From positions 2,204,593 through 2,268,592 of the forward strand of contig NW_009799099.1 of NCBI RefSeq assembly GCF_000213175.1: 64,000 nt of DNA, given 5' to 3'. Numbering within the stretch: the first letter of the stretch is position 1; each line of letters begins with the position of its first letter. The notes beneath the pieces were generated by a model, which worked only from the letters and a program-made list of their open reading frames with translations, searched no databases and had not been told where the DNA came from. The translations under genes and the position numbers were made by a program. This DNA comes from Neurospora tetrasperma FGSC 2508 (lineage: Eukaryota; Ascomycota; Sordariomycetes; Sordariales; Sordariaceae). Shown here one piece after another: positions 12,105 to 22,739 of this stretch.

Positions 12105-13558
12105 ATGCGTCTCCTCCCACATTCACTATGGCTCTTTATAGCCGCCCACCTCGAAGCCGCACAGGCGCAACAACAAGCTTCAGGGTATCATCATCATCAA
12201 CAACTGCCCACAGCAATCAAGAAGATGTCACCTGACCAAAGCGAGAAATTCCACCCTCACTACGTCGCCTTTGCCGATTCCAGCAGTAGCTCCCCCAATA
12301 GTGGTGACCCAAACCGCCCGCTTCCCCGGATGAACTTCATATCAGCCGAGGAGCAACAAGCCCCAGAAGTCAACCCCTCCGTCCTCGCTGCCCGCCGTCT
12401 AGCCGATGAACAAGATGCGCTTCTTCTCCGTGCAAACTCCTCAGCACCAATCTCCTACCGGCCACCATTCGCCAACCACAATCACCGCTCTCAGCAGCGA
12501 AGGCTAGAGGAGGAAGAGCGAGCATGGTCCCTCTTTCGGCGCTCACGCGAAGCGCTCGCCCGCCTGCAGCATCGGCAATGGAACTGCCCCGAGGGCACAG
12601 TCAGCTGCGCGCGCATCGGCTACCCGAACAGTTGTTGTAGGACGTCGGAGACGTGCGTGGAGATTGAGGATGTTGGGCTCGGGAAGGTGGGATGTTGTCC
12701 GGCGGGGGCGACGTGCGGTGGGTCGGTGTCGACGTGTGCGGATGGGAACATGGGATGCGCGTCGGAGATTGGGGGTGGGTGTTGTTTGCCGGGGTTTGTC
12801 TGTGCTGGTGTTGGGTGTGAGTGATCTATTCCTCTTTTTTTTTGTTTCCCTTCTTGCCTTCAACTTTTTTTTTTCTTTTTTTCTGTAGACCACCACCATT
12901 ACAGCAAGAGTAGAGGTACTGACTTTGTGAGATGATAGGCATCGAGGCAGGAACCTCCTCCACCAGCACACTTGAAGCTCCCACTACAAGCGACATAACA
13001 GCCGTCCTCCCTCCCGTCCGCCCAACTTCCTCTCTCTCCATCGCCACCACCACGACGACCACCACCACCATCACCAGCCCATCTCCAACTACATCTAGCA
13101 CCTCCCTTGACTACTGTCCAACAGGGTTCTACCCCTGCCTCGCCTCCGCCGGCGGCGGCTGCTGCCAAACCGGCCGTGACTGCAGCGTAACCAACTGCCC
13201 TCCAATCGGGCTGAGCACCATCATCAACACCAACGGCCAGACCATCGCGGTTCCCATCACCGTAGTGCCGACAACCACTTCTGCGACTGGCACGTGTGCT
13301 AGCGGGTGGTATATGTGCGGAAAAGAGGCCGGGCCACTGCCGGGATGTTGTCCGAGGGGGTACGCTTGCGGAAGCGTGAGTTGCTCGGTGGTGATCACGC
13401 CCACCTCGGGGGAATTGGCAACGGCGACGGAGGCGAAGGAGTTACCTACTCATACCAAGCCGCCGGCTGCGCCGCTGGTTGATGGGGCGGCGAGGGAGGT
13501 TGTGGGCGTAGAGGTGATTGTTGGGGTGGCGGTTGTTGTTGGGGGGATGATGCTTTGA
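12105..13558 (+). CDS. secreted cysteine-rich protein, probably GPI-anchored
   Basis: A 443-residue protein from two exons, 12105-12816 and 12939-13558. The 122-bp intron has donor GTGAGT at 12817, branch CTGAC and acceptor ATAG; it splits a Cys codon, and the splice restores the frame exactly. Residues 1-22 are a signal peptide ending AQA. Two Cys-rich blocks follow, one before the splice and one after a Ser/Thr-rich linker. Each has units of the form CP-G-x-C, CC-x-TG, G-x-C (CPEGTVSC, GCCPAGATC, GGGCCLPGFVC; then CPTGFYPC, GGGCCQTGRDC, GCCPRGYACG). The C-terminus is hydrophobic (VVGVEVIVGVAVVVGG) with no charged tail, as in GPI-attachment signals. It is likely a cell-surface protein; the Cys pattern is common in fungal GPI proteins of unknown role. 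No enzymatic motif is visible. Confidence 0.82.
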
Positions 13559-13825
13559 TTCGGCCATGCGAGGGTTCTTTTGACGTGGAAGAGTGACGGA
13601 GCGACGACGAACCTGGCTTCATGATGATCAATGTTAACATGTGTATATGTGGGTAGACGATTTTCTATGTTGGTTGCATCACTTTGGGGTTTTAGCGCAT
13701 ATCATGGTATTTTGAGCTGTGTTAATGGGGCAAATTAACAAAACCAAATTCATCGCCAAACAGATATTTCAACGCTCCAAACAAGTCAAGAGTCATCATC
13801 CACTTCCTCGAACCGGCACTGCGGC

Positions 13826-15550
13826 CTAGGCGCCAGACACCCCCCTCTCCTCGCAGTACTTTCTCACCTCCTTCTTCAACGTCTCATCCTGTCTCCTCAC
13901 CAATTCCATGATATCCTTACACTCCTCACCCAAGCCACCCGCCTCATCTCCACCCATCCTCTCATACAAACCCATCATATGTCCCATCACAGCCTGCAAT
14001 TGATTCGGCAACCACGTCACAATCGGACTGCCCCCCGTAGCCGTCGGATGGCTGGTCTGCTTAAGGATATACTCCCTAGCAAAGCACCAATGGCGCCAAC
14101 GGAAGTCACGGACCTGGTTGAGGACCTGAATCCAAAGGCTACGCGAGTGCCTCACCTCAGCCCTCTCTTCCTCAGTCATTGTATCATCGGTACCTCTACC
14201 ACTATCGCCAAGAGCAAGCGCCCACCTCCTCAACCCCACCTCCTCGCTGCCCCTCTTCACCCATTCCAAAAACGCCCGATGATTGCTAGGTCTGTACGAC
14301 CTGAAATCGTCCAAGATTTTGGTCAGCGGCGTGTCAGGCATGGGGATCTGCAAGAGGTTATCCATGAGAGGGATCATCGAATCGTTGGCTCCGGATTCGC
14401 CGCGGAATGAGAGCGGCCTCCCGTTCGAGTCCGGAAGACCCTCGTACACGACGCCGTTGGGGAACATGCTCTGCTTGGTGATGCCAAAGATGAAGGTACG
14501 GAATGAGGTGTAGTCGTCGGGCTTGGAGCGCTTCCACATTGTTTCCATTATGGCGTTGATTTTCTTCAGGGCGGCTAGCATCTGCGACAGGGAGACATTG
14601 AGGGATTGGCGGGCGGACAGTCCGGTCATCTCAGGACGAGTAGACGAAGAGGAGAGGGTAGACCTGCGGCAGGCGTCCAGAGAGGCCACGGCGCCGGCTA
14701 CGAGCGGACCAGAGTGGCGGACCATGTCAATGTGTACGAGAACGAAACCGGCTTCTGAAGAGCTGGGGTCCAAACCATGCTCGAAGGCGCGGATCAGGCG
14801 AACGTTGGAAGGTTTGGAGAATGAGAAGCCGAGGGAGGGGTCGACAAGACGGTAGTTGAAGAGGGCATAGGAGCCGGCATATTCCATGAAGGGTTTGAAC
14901 TCGCATCTTTGTTGGGGCAGAGGCCATCAGTCATTGAAAGATCACAAGTGAGGAAGGGAGAAAGATGAAAGGGTGAGTAGTGGGTTGGAAGTGACCCCGA
15001 GAGGATATAAGAGTCAAAGGGGAATGAATCACTTAAAGACTGCTGTTGTCCCTGATAAAAGAACCAAGGTAAGCACTCACATCTCAGCACATTTAGCAAT
15101 CGGCCTCGCCACATTTGCCGGCAATACCTGCCTCCCCAACCCATACTCCTCCCCCATCACAAACCTCTCATGGCACGGTTCCAACAGATAGGCCGACGCC
15201 AGGAACGAGTAGTCCCGATACAAGGCGTTCATCAGGGGTAGGTCATGTCTATACTTGTCCACAAACTCGGTCAAGTCCGGTAGCTCCTTGTGGACAGCTT
15301 CGCCAAGCTGCCCGTTGCCCTGGGCAAGTAGGCCTGGCTCTCCAGATGCGGTCGTGACTGGCATGCGTTGGAGGATGGATTCAAGTGGGTCGAACTCGGC
15401 GGGTAGGGTCACGATGGGGTCTATGCGAGGGAGAAAGCCACGGGTGGTAGAGACCATAAAGGCATGGATGGAGACATCGTCTAGGCGAGAGTCATGGAGG
15501 ATGGGGAAGTCGTTGTGGTAGGTAGTGGTGTCCTTTTCCTGGGATCCCAT
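13826..15550 (-). CDS. indoleamine 2,3-dioxygenase family protein
   Basis: A heme dioxygenase expected to open the indole ring of L-tryptophan to N-formylkynurenine, the first step of the kynurenine route to NAD. Exon 1 is 15550-15081, exon 2 is 14906-13826; the 174-bp intron (GTGAGT donor, CAAAG acceptor) joins the fragment KCAE to CEFKPFMEYAGSYA, a conserved IDO segment. The product is 516 residues. The proximal heme-ligand His is in NHRAFLEW (His366), and the later RHWCFAREYI helix matches the family. I start at MGSQEKD because it is the first ATG with family-like sequence; the longer upstream frame lacks it. It shares its upstream region with nothing divergent: SAM35 lies upstream in the same orientation. 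A TATATA box and a palindrome lie 150-185 bp upstream of the ATG. Filamentous fungi often hold several IDO paralogues with different kinetics, so which one this is stays open. Confidence 0.92.
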
Positions 15551-15702
15551 TGTGTGGTTGATGTCGGTAACTGATAGATGATGAAGGTGATGGTTGTTCC
15601 AAAGTCGAGAAAGCGAAAACAAAGAAACTAAGTTTTCGGCTGCGTGGAGAATGATGCAGATGTAGGTTGAAAGATGTAAAGACGACCGTGTGTCTCTGCG
15701 CC

Positions 15703-15734
15703 TATATAGGCCGTGGCCGGAATGGATTCCGGCC
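15703..15734 (-). promoter_or_regulatory. TATATA box with adjacent 20-bp palindrome, IDO promoter
   Basis: CCTATATAGG (15701-15710) lies about 155 bp upstream of the IDO start codon. Immediately farther upstream is the near-perfect palindrome GGCCGGAATGGATTCCGGCC (15715-15734). Its CCGGAAT half-sites in inverted orientation are the kind of element bound by dimeric Zn2Cys6 factors. A second, 1-bp-shorter copy lies at 16387-16405. Binding is inferred; the sequence shows only the symmetry and position. Confidence 0.55.
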
Positions 15735-16386
15735 TCTCGTGTCACGATCAACCCAATCTGCCTTCCATGGCTTGTCCATTACAGTTCCGAGGCCGATTTC
15801 TCTTTGTCATGAAGTGACGACTCGCAGGAGACAATAGCTACCTAGGCGAGCTAAGGTATGTTACAGTTAGTCTTTGGTCCCGCCTTCCATCCATCCTCCG
15901 CTGCAAGGGAGTATAAGTGAGAGATGAAGTACAAGTTGGGCAACTGCGAGGAACGACGCGAAAATATCTGGTAGGCGTCATCCCATCCATTTCTTGCGGT
16001 TGATAAGGGTTTATGTCGTCGGGAAAGAAGAAAAGAGACAAGAAGTCGCGGCATAGTTTTGGCACAATGTTGTCGAGTGTCTTTGTTTGGAGAGGTCAAA
16101 CGGGTCGTCCCATCCATCCTTCTTACCATCGGTTGGCCGAACAAGTTGCGTGTCGATAAGAACAAACTGTGAAACTCAGCTACCAACACTTCGGCCCGGT
16201 CTGCATCGCACCCGTACATGAACGAAGCCATGATGCTGCACCGTATCAGCAGGCGTCCGTGTCGGTGTGCACATGGTGAACTAGTACTAAAACCGAGATT
16301 GAGTAATGGGAATTGGCGAACCCCCACTTTGCTCCGGCCCTAGCCGGCCCCAGCCGGCCCCAGCTTGCCGATATCATACTCCACTT

Positions 16387-16405
16387 GGCCGGAATGGTTC
16401 CGGCC
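16387..16405. promoter_or_regulatory. second copy of the GGCCGGAAT palindrome
   Basis: GGCCGGAATGGTTCCGGCC is the same inverted repeat as at 15715-15734 with one spacer base missing. It lies between the SAM35 stop (16641) and the IDO promoter, about 670 bp farther upstream of IDO. Nearby, 16334-16358 carries repeated CCGGCCCYAG units, and 16421-16430 holds another palindrome, TCACCGGTGA. Confidence 0.45.
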
Positions 16406-16640
16406 ACTGACTCCGGTCACCGGTGATCAACATTGCTGCCTCGTGTTGGTTCCATCCCAACACTGCCCTAATCGGTTGTTGAACCAACCTGACAACAAGG
16501 TTCATCGGGGTATCTATCTATAAGGTTGCCCTCTGTTTATCCGGTGTATCTTACAAACGTTGTACAATTTACTTTTGTTGTAGCCTTCGTCATGCGTTTC
16601 CATGTCAAGCTTGTAGCTGTACTTGCAGCAGCTTGTTCCC

Positions 16641-17702
16641 TCAAGCCTTTGCGTCTAACAATTCAGCGTTTGAATCTGCCAGCCAAAGCAGCTCGAACAA
16701 ACGGCGATGGTGCTGCTCCAACTCTCCCGATCCAGCACTCCTAACCAGAGTCCCTAACTTCCGGGACGCCAAAATGTAACCCTTCTCTCCCTCTACTTCG
16801 CCCTCGGCGTCGCTCATATACTTGAGCATCAAATGCGTGTAAGCGAAAACACTTGCATCAAACATTGACGGCGTCTCCGCTCCGAAGAACCACCCAGTTT
16901 TACTTTCCGAGAGCAATGTTGCCAAAGCCTCCAACGCATTGACAGCCGCTCTGTACACAGAGTGTTCATCTACTAGTAAAGAGATCGCCGTAGAAGCAGC
17001 TCCACCGGGTCCGGTCTTTAGGATCTCGGTCTCTGCTGCTCGACGCAGTTGGTGCCTGAGTGCGCCGCGCACCCAGTAAGAGGAGGAGGCTGGCGTGATG
17101 TAGAACCTGTCTAGCAGATCTGTGTATTCAGGGTCGCGATAGAGAGCCTGTAGCCAGACATTTCGGATAGGGACATCGAGGAGGGCTTGGTAGGCGTCGA
17201 GCCTCAAAGCTGACACCTCTGGAGGGTTGGAGGTACCGTACTTGAGGGCGTAACCGTGGAGTTTGGAAGATGGAATTGGCGACGGGACATCGGTAGGGGA
17301 CGATCTTGCAGGAAGGATAAACGGGAGTGCGCCGGTAGGTGAGGCATGGTTTGTCGAGGGCAAGATTTGGAACTTGACGCCGGCAAGCTTGAGGAAGGCC
17401 TATTTGATGTCAAAGAAAAGAGTTAAAAATATCGCCGCTTGGCCATCCGTGAGAAATCTTGAAAGAGCACGTACCTGCCACTTCAGACAGCTAGGGTTGA
17501 AGCTCGGTGCCCCTAGTAACGCTTCCTCCTCAGTTGAAAAGACATAAAGTGTAGGAAGGTCGCCAGAAGTGGCTGACTGTGCTCGACCAGGGAGGGCGTT
17601 GACGTCGTAGGCGAGGAGAGGAAATGTATCAAAGACCTTCTGGAGCGGGCGAGGGACCTGCCACCACTTTCGAGGTGGTGCGGCGGCGGAGGTGGTCGCC
17701 AT
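16641..17702 (-). CDS. sam35: SAM35/Tob38, mitochondrial outer-membrane sorting and assembly machinery subunit (metaxin-like)
   Basis: A 328-residue subunit of the SAM/TOB complex, which inserts beta-barrel proteins into the mitochondrial outer membrane; SAM35 recognises the beta-signal of precursors. Exon 1 is 17702-17475 and exon 2 is 17399-16641, joined by a 75-bp phase-0 intron (GTACGT to ATAG) that yields CLKWQ-AFLKLAGVKFQIL. The N-terminal part shows FPLLAYDVNALP and LPTLYVFST, then HASPTGALPFIL, the GST-like thioredoxin fold of metaxins in the SAM35 pattern rather than the SAM37 pattern. The C-terminal part has the GST-C like GWFFGAETPSMFDASVFAYT segment. There is no transmembrane helix, consistent with a peripheral subunit facing the cytosol. 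The gene is upstream of and parallel to the IDO gene, about 1.1 kb apart. Confidence 0.85.
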
Positions 17703-20190
17703 GGTCGGTTGCGAATCGACCTGGTACGATCAATGTGGTAGGATTGCGATGCGACAACTGAAGCGATGACGCTTCCTGGCTTTCGACAGTGAGGGCGAGC
17801 GGGGTGTAGAATGTCGTCACGTTGAAAACTTCAAGCGGATGGAGCGGTAAATTGCTTGATTGGTTAGTATCCCAAGTTCCGGACTTGAAGCAGATAATGA
17901 CATGTGGATGTTCCTACATTCCGTCTCGATGCCGGAGCTCGAAAACTTGGCTACGCGGTGCCCGACATGGTGGACCTTTTCGGTTCCCTCTTCCGTGTCT
18001 CCATAACGCGGCCGGCTAGACTACAGTGGAGGACCGGGCGCGCGGGTGGTGGATAGGGTCGGGGCACATTGAAGGTGGGTCATTGGGCCGGCCTCGCCTC
18101 GGCGTGCAAATCACCAACTGCATTTCACCGAACCGACGCCGCACAAATACCGCCGGTGAGCCAACCCACAACTGGTCCACAGCATAACATGGCCCAAGCT
18201 TTTGTGCTTCTTCCTCTCCACACTACCGTCGCGTACCTGCAGCGACCAGAACTTTGTGCTTCCATCTCTTTTCATCACACCGCTCCCTCATCTTCAACCG
18301 CCCTGCCGCCATTGACATATCTGACTTGGTGCAGCGAATATCAATGTCCAGAGGCTGAAGTCGAAGATGGAAGCACCAAAGAAATGAAACGCGATCACCT
18401 CAAAACGCCATTCAAGCTCTTCGTTTGGCTGGCCATCCCACCGAGTCTGCCGCTCTCTCGTCGCCATCTGTGTCTCTCATTGCTGATTAGCGCCCCCGAA
18501 TAAGCGACGGCTCTTGAAGCCAAACTTTCCGCAAGTTGTCTCGCGCCAAACGTGGCAGGTTTTCCACTGGCCTATGCAGTGGAGAGACCGGGATATTCTG
18601 CCGCGTTATGTGACAATATCATGAAAGGGCCGGTCTTCGGATTTTGCGGCTTCAGTCTTCAACGCATATGCAGCTTGCCCATGTGGGAATGGCAGCATTG
18701 TGGTTCCACCGTCGTTCGACCCTTAAGAACTGTCAGGCCTTTGCTCTCTCGGTGACACTGCACAAGTGCTACCGTCGCTACCTCAACGTACTACAATACC
18801 AAAACAGCCGAAACACTACTGAAAATTAAGGCTTGGGAGCGTGTCCATGAACCCAAGCAAGAACAGTTAAACCCCGTGTCTGGGGTCCTTGGCCCGGAGC
18901 CGCGGATACGCATGTCGTCGCAGTTGGGCGGACAAAAGAGGGCCAAGATGCAGCCCTGCCCCTACCTAGCCAAAGATTCAGGGTGCCCCCACAGACTCCC
19001 ACCCTTCACTTGCTCCGCTATGCCCGGCTGGGGTTACAGTTGACTGGGGCGTGCCCGGAAGATAGCGATGAGACGCTGCCGGAAGAGAGAAACCCAGCTT
19101 CAGGTGTGCCAACTCCCGAAGCAGTGCCGACTCAGTTTAGGTAGGGAGCAGGCACCGAAGGCTGCAGTTGACCCCGGTATACCTAGGTAGGATGAGAAGA
19201 ATGGAAACCTCTCATGTGTCGCACGGCGAAAGAACTACTTAGCAGGAGCTGAAGTACTGGTGAACATTGTATCTGGCTCCTAGGAATCTGTTTCACTGCT
19301 GACTGGCCCTAACAGACTTACTAGATACCACTGAAACATGGGGAAATAAGGTACCAAGCAAACGAACGGCGCGACTCATATCTCATCAACAATCCATCTC
19401 GGGGTTTGTCGATCTATTGAGATCTATCACACCTGAAGATATTTCTGGACGGGCTACCTTCGCCCTGGGTCAGCACGCGCATCGCCATTCGCTGTGATTG
19501 CGCGCTGCACTTCATTTCATATCCAGGGGGGTCACGAGTTGTGAGTGTCCCTTCAGATTACCGAACCCTATTAATAAATCAAGGTTTAAAATTCGGCTTT
19601 CAACTGAACCCTTACTCAAGAGTTGGCCCATTCGTCTGCAATAAGAGTAAGTATTTTTCAGAGACTCCAAGGTAAGATAGACATATGCAATCAGGCTAGG
19701 ACAGTGGATAAAAGTTAGTGCTTGTCGCTAATAGCGAAGCCCACGTATGAACCATTCGCTTGTACCCATCAAGAAGTATTTCTCTCGATGTCGGAGGGAT
19801 GAGAGAGGCAGAAGACAACCATAAACAGTGTGGGGGACGGGAACACATCCGGGCCTCGACGGACGGGTGGACATTATGATAGTATGGGGCATCTGGAGGT
19901 GGGTCCAACGTCCCCCGCTCTGTCTGCAGTCCCCAGACAAGCACTTCCACCAGGCTACAGAGTACTTCTGCGGTACAGGCTTCGGCTTTTGCGGAAAGCA
20001 TCAAATGACGAGGAAATGAGGGCAAATGACAACGCAAATGCGACATTCCGGCTGTTCTACGGAGGTACCTTGTCCGTACCTTTTGCAGGCCAATCTACTG
20101 GCTTGGCAAGGTTAATCGAAAGAAGCAAGCCCCATTGTTGATCCTCCATCACCTATGACGCCCTCAGCGTCCGCAACAATGAGTGTCATC

Positions 20191-20217
20191 GCGGTCAACG
20201 CGGTCAACGCGGTCATC
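20191..20217. repeat. 9-bp tandem repeat, three units of GCGGTCAAC
   Basis: Units are 20191-20199, 20200-20208 and 20209-20217; the last differs in one base (GCGGTCATC). It lies in the intergenic stretch more than 1.1 kb upstream of the 74-residue gene. Function is unknown; it could be a cluster of GTTGACCGC sites for a transcription factor. Confidence 0.6.
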
Positions 20218-20920
20218 CGCTACGCTAATCAATGTACCTACGCATGCCTCCATTCTGAGGTACCTGGAAGATGTCAGTCGGCGTTGCGGAAGGAGGAAGA
20301 TGAGGATGTTGGTTAATGAAGCAACTGAGATCAAATGACTGGAGGGGGGATGATTGTTCACGTCTACCTGATGCTACAAAGGATGGGATTCCGAATGTGA
20401 TAGATTCCACCGTCATCCACTCCCAAATCGTCCCGAGTCTCATTACCTTCTATCCGCTATTGATCCTACACACCCACCGCATCCTTACTACCTAGCTAAC
20501 CTCCACACTCCTCGATATCTCATCGATCGATCCTGTCACTATCGGACACCGCCGGCACTGCAGTTTACCACATCAACGGACATCGGACAAAAAGAAGACG
20601 CCTCTGGGGTTGCTCTGCATCTTGCAGCCCAGATTAGCACATATCGGTTATCGTATTAGCCTGTTCACTGTCCTCTTCTCCCTCGTGCGCTCTGTCCTCC
20701 TTTGATCATCGTTGCCCGGTTGTACTGCGTACACTGTATCTCGATCAGATACTGTTTGCTTGCTTGCTGGCAAGTTGCATCACCAAACCAGAGTTCCATT
20801 CCTGGAAAATTGGAGAAGAACGAGCTAAGGATTGAGGGATTCAAGAACCAAGAAATCATCGTTATACTACATCATTCTTGGCGTTGGCTCAGTCGTGAAA
20901 GAAGCATCCGCCCCCGGCCT

Positions 20921-20922
<2 letters not shown>

Positions 20923-20952
<30 letters not shown>
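20923..20952. repeat. homopolymer T-run of 30
   Basis: An uninterrupted T tract at 20923-20952. It lies about 150 bp upstream of the TATATA box of the 74-residue gene. Poly(dA:dT) tracts exclude nucleosomes in fungal promoters, so a promoter role is plausible; the exact length may be unreliable in draft sequence. Confidence 0.7.
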
Positions 20953-20955
<3 letters not shown>

Positions 20956-21101
20956 TCCTGCTGTCGGTCTCGGTCGATCCACTCAAGAGGACCCGTCAAA
21001 ATCCCACACCCTACCTAACCAACCCTGGAGGGAATTCGGAGAGCGAGAAATTCTCTTATTAGCGAGCTTTTTCCGCGAACAGAACATACATCATATTCTT
21101 T

Positions 21102-21107
21102 TATATA
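21102..21107 (+). promoter_or_regulatory. TATATA box of the 74-residue protein gene
   Basis: TATATA within TTTTATATACCTCTCTCTCC, followed by a pyrimidine-rich leader to the ATG at 21381. A T-run lies upstream. The same arrangement is seen at 44962 for another small gene. Confidence 0.5.
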
Positions 21108-21380
21108 CCTCTCTCTCCAACCTCTCCTCTCAATTCTCTATCTCGTTCTTCCCATCCATTGCAGTCGCGACCAAACCTTTCGACTATACATACCTCACTC
21201 ACCTGTTATCCACCTCCAGAGGCAACCCGTCGACCACACCAGAGCACTTACCAAGTACCTCATCAACAACATTCACGCTTTTTTTCTTTTGAGAGAGTTG
21301 CTCGTTTGACACCCGGCAACCGCTCACTTTGAAAGCAAAGACACCCGTCGCACCCAAGACGCATATTCTCAGCAATCACT

Positions 21381-21605
21381 ATGGACGCCTCCAACTCTAC
21401 CCCTACAACTCAGCAGACCTCCTCCATGGCTTCCATTCAACGGTCGCCCGTAGCCGCCAAGATCGTACCGCCTCAACCTGCTCCCGCCAAGACCGGAAAC
21501 TCGACGGATGCCTTCCTTAAGGACTTCACACTGGTCGCCGAGGCCGCAAAGCGTGCCCAAATGGCCGTGATGATGCGTGACTTTGAGGATATCGGTCTCT
21601 CATAA
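21381..21605 (+). CDS. small hypothetical protein, 74 residues
   Basis: A short single-exon frame. The N-terminal 40 residues are Ser/Thr/Pro/Gln-rich and disordered. The C-terminal part (DAFLKDFTLVAEAAKRAQ, then MAVMMRDFEDIGLS) forms an amphipathic helix-like, protein-like segment ending at the stop. There is no signal peptide or transmembrane helix. Support for a real gene comes from the composition, a good start context (CACTATGG), and the promoter-like upstream region with a T-run, TATATA box and about 270-nt CT-rich leader. I do not recognise the family. The protein could act through its helical C-terminus as a small binding partner, but that is a guess. Expression data or conservation would decide if it is real. 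Confidence 0.6.
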   Translation: MDASNSTPTTQQTSSMASIQRSPVAAKIVPPQPAPAKTGNSTDAFLKDFTLVAEAAKRAQMAVMMRDFEDIGLS

Positions 21606-22739
21606 ATTCTTCATTTTGCGCGCACTGCAAGAAGGCGCTTGTTCTGAGAAGGATGAGGCATCGAACGGTACTCGCGGTTTTTCTCCACTTAGGGTAACAA
21701 CAACTGAACCTCTGGGCTGAATTTGGAGTTGGTTTGCGACACCGTTGGCGCTTTTTTCTCCGCAGTCACAGAGAGTATGAAGAGGGACCGACAAAAACTA
21801 TTCCGTGATCGAAGGAATACAAGCGATCCACCTGTTCAGTCATTGCGGAAAAATACTTTTCCACATCCAAGGTCTCACCACAAAAACGCCAAAAAGAGGA
21901 ACTATTGCAAGTCAAGTCACGAGGAAATCTCTGGGTATCCAGAAGAGGCTTGACTGCGAAAAGATTCACTCAGGAAGCACCGAGCACGTCACATAGCCGA
22001 CCACGACTTTGTGACTTAGGAATCAGCAGTCTGCTGCTATGGCCAAAAGTGAACCAAGAGTGCAAGAAAACGGACAGCGTGCTGGAATCTTTGACTTTGC
22101 CACCACTCCTCTCCTCTACGCAACAGGAACCAGAAGAAGGAGAGGCTTCACAGGAAGTTCTCCACACATTGTCTTTCCTTACATCAATATTGTCAGGGCG
22201 TTACTGGGGCATTTCATATTCGTTTTTTTTTTTTGCTATTTGGGACACAGGAGCATCATGGAGTACAACGGGCACGGATACGGAGAAGCATACAAGCACA
22301 TACAAATACCTTATACACAAGAGATGGACGGCGCAGAAGATCTGGGGCGGGCGGATACTGATTTTTCCACAACGGACGGCGGGGTGACTAGGTATCTCGC
22401 GAGGAGTGAGAAGGAGTTTTGTTACCATAAGCATTATCGGCTGGATATATCTTGTTTGCAATTTCCACTCTTCTGTCTGCTCTTTTACCAACACAACCAA
22501 CTCAAATGTATCCATTCCGTGAATAGAGATCAGTCGAGATAATCATCTGTCTATTGGGATACGGTTAGGTAATATCATCAAGCGAGAATAGCAACTAGAT
22601 CATCAAACATCAATCACTGAAATCTGCGACAATTTCGAACCCATACGTGCATAATAACGATCGTTATTACTAACATTCTGGGTGCTCGATTAACCCCGGT
22701 CAACACGCGTCGGTCCAAGCCAACCCTAACCTTGAGTTC
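21606..22739. other. intergenic stretch, 3' of 74-residue gene and 3' of SDR gene
   Basis: 1.1 kb between two convergent genes. A 167-codon ATG frame at 22039-22542 is open but has no domain or family-like sequence, and probably falls in a long 3'UTR. Nothing else is supported. AACCCTAACC occurs at about 22723-22732, close to the SDR stop. Confidence 0.45.

Larger units (their letters stand above)
17703..21101. other. 3.4 kb gene-poor stretch
   Basis: Upstream of SAM35 (minus strand) and of the 74-residue gene (plus strand). An open frame of 144 codons at 18069-18503 starts with TTG and has no recognisable features; I do not call it. The stretch contains several TACCTAGGTA-type motifs (about 18960, 19140, 19180), a 9-bp triple repeat at 20191, and a T-run at 20923. 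The 19540-19620 segment is locally AT-rich. No RNA gene is recognised. Confidence 0.5.

Noticed and set aside
15851-16327. 158-codon minus-strand frame between IDO and SAM35
   Set aside because: No family features, and it overlaps a promoter with palindromes; treated as chance.
18069-18503. 144-codon frame starting with TTG
   Set aside because: No ATG at its start, no family similarity, no supporting promoter or splice sites.
22039-22542. 167-codon ATG frame downstream of the 74-residue gene
   Set aside because: No recognisable domain, includes a T-run encoding Phe repeats; probably 3'UTR.
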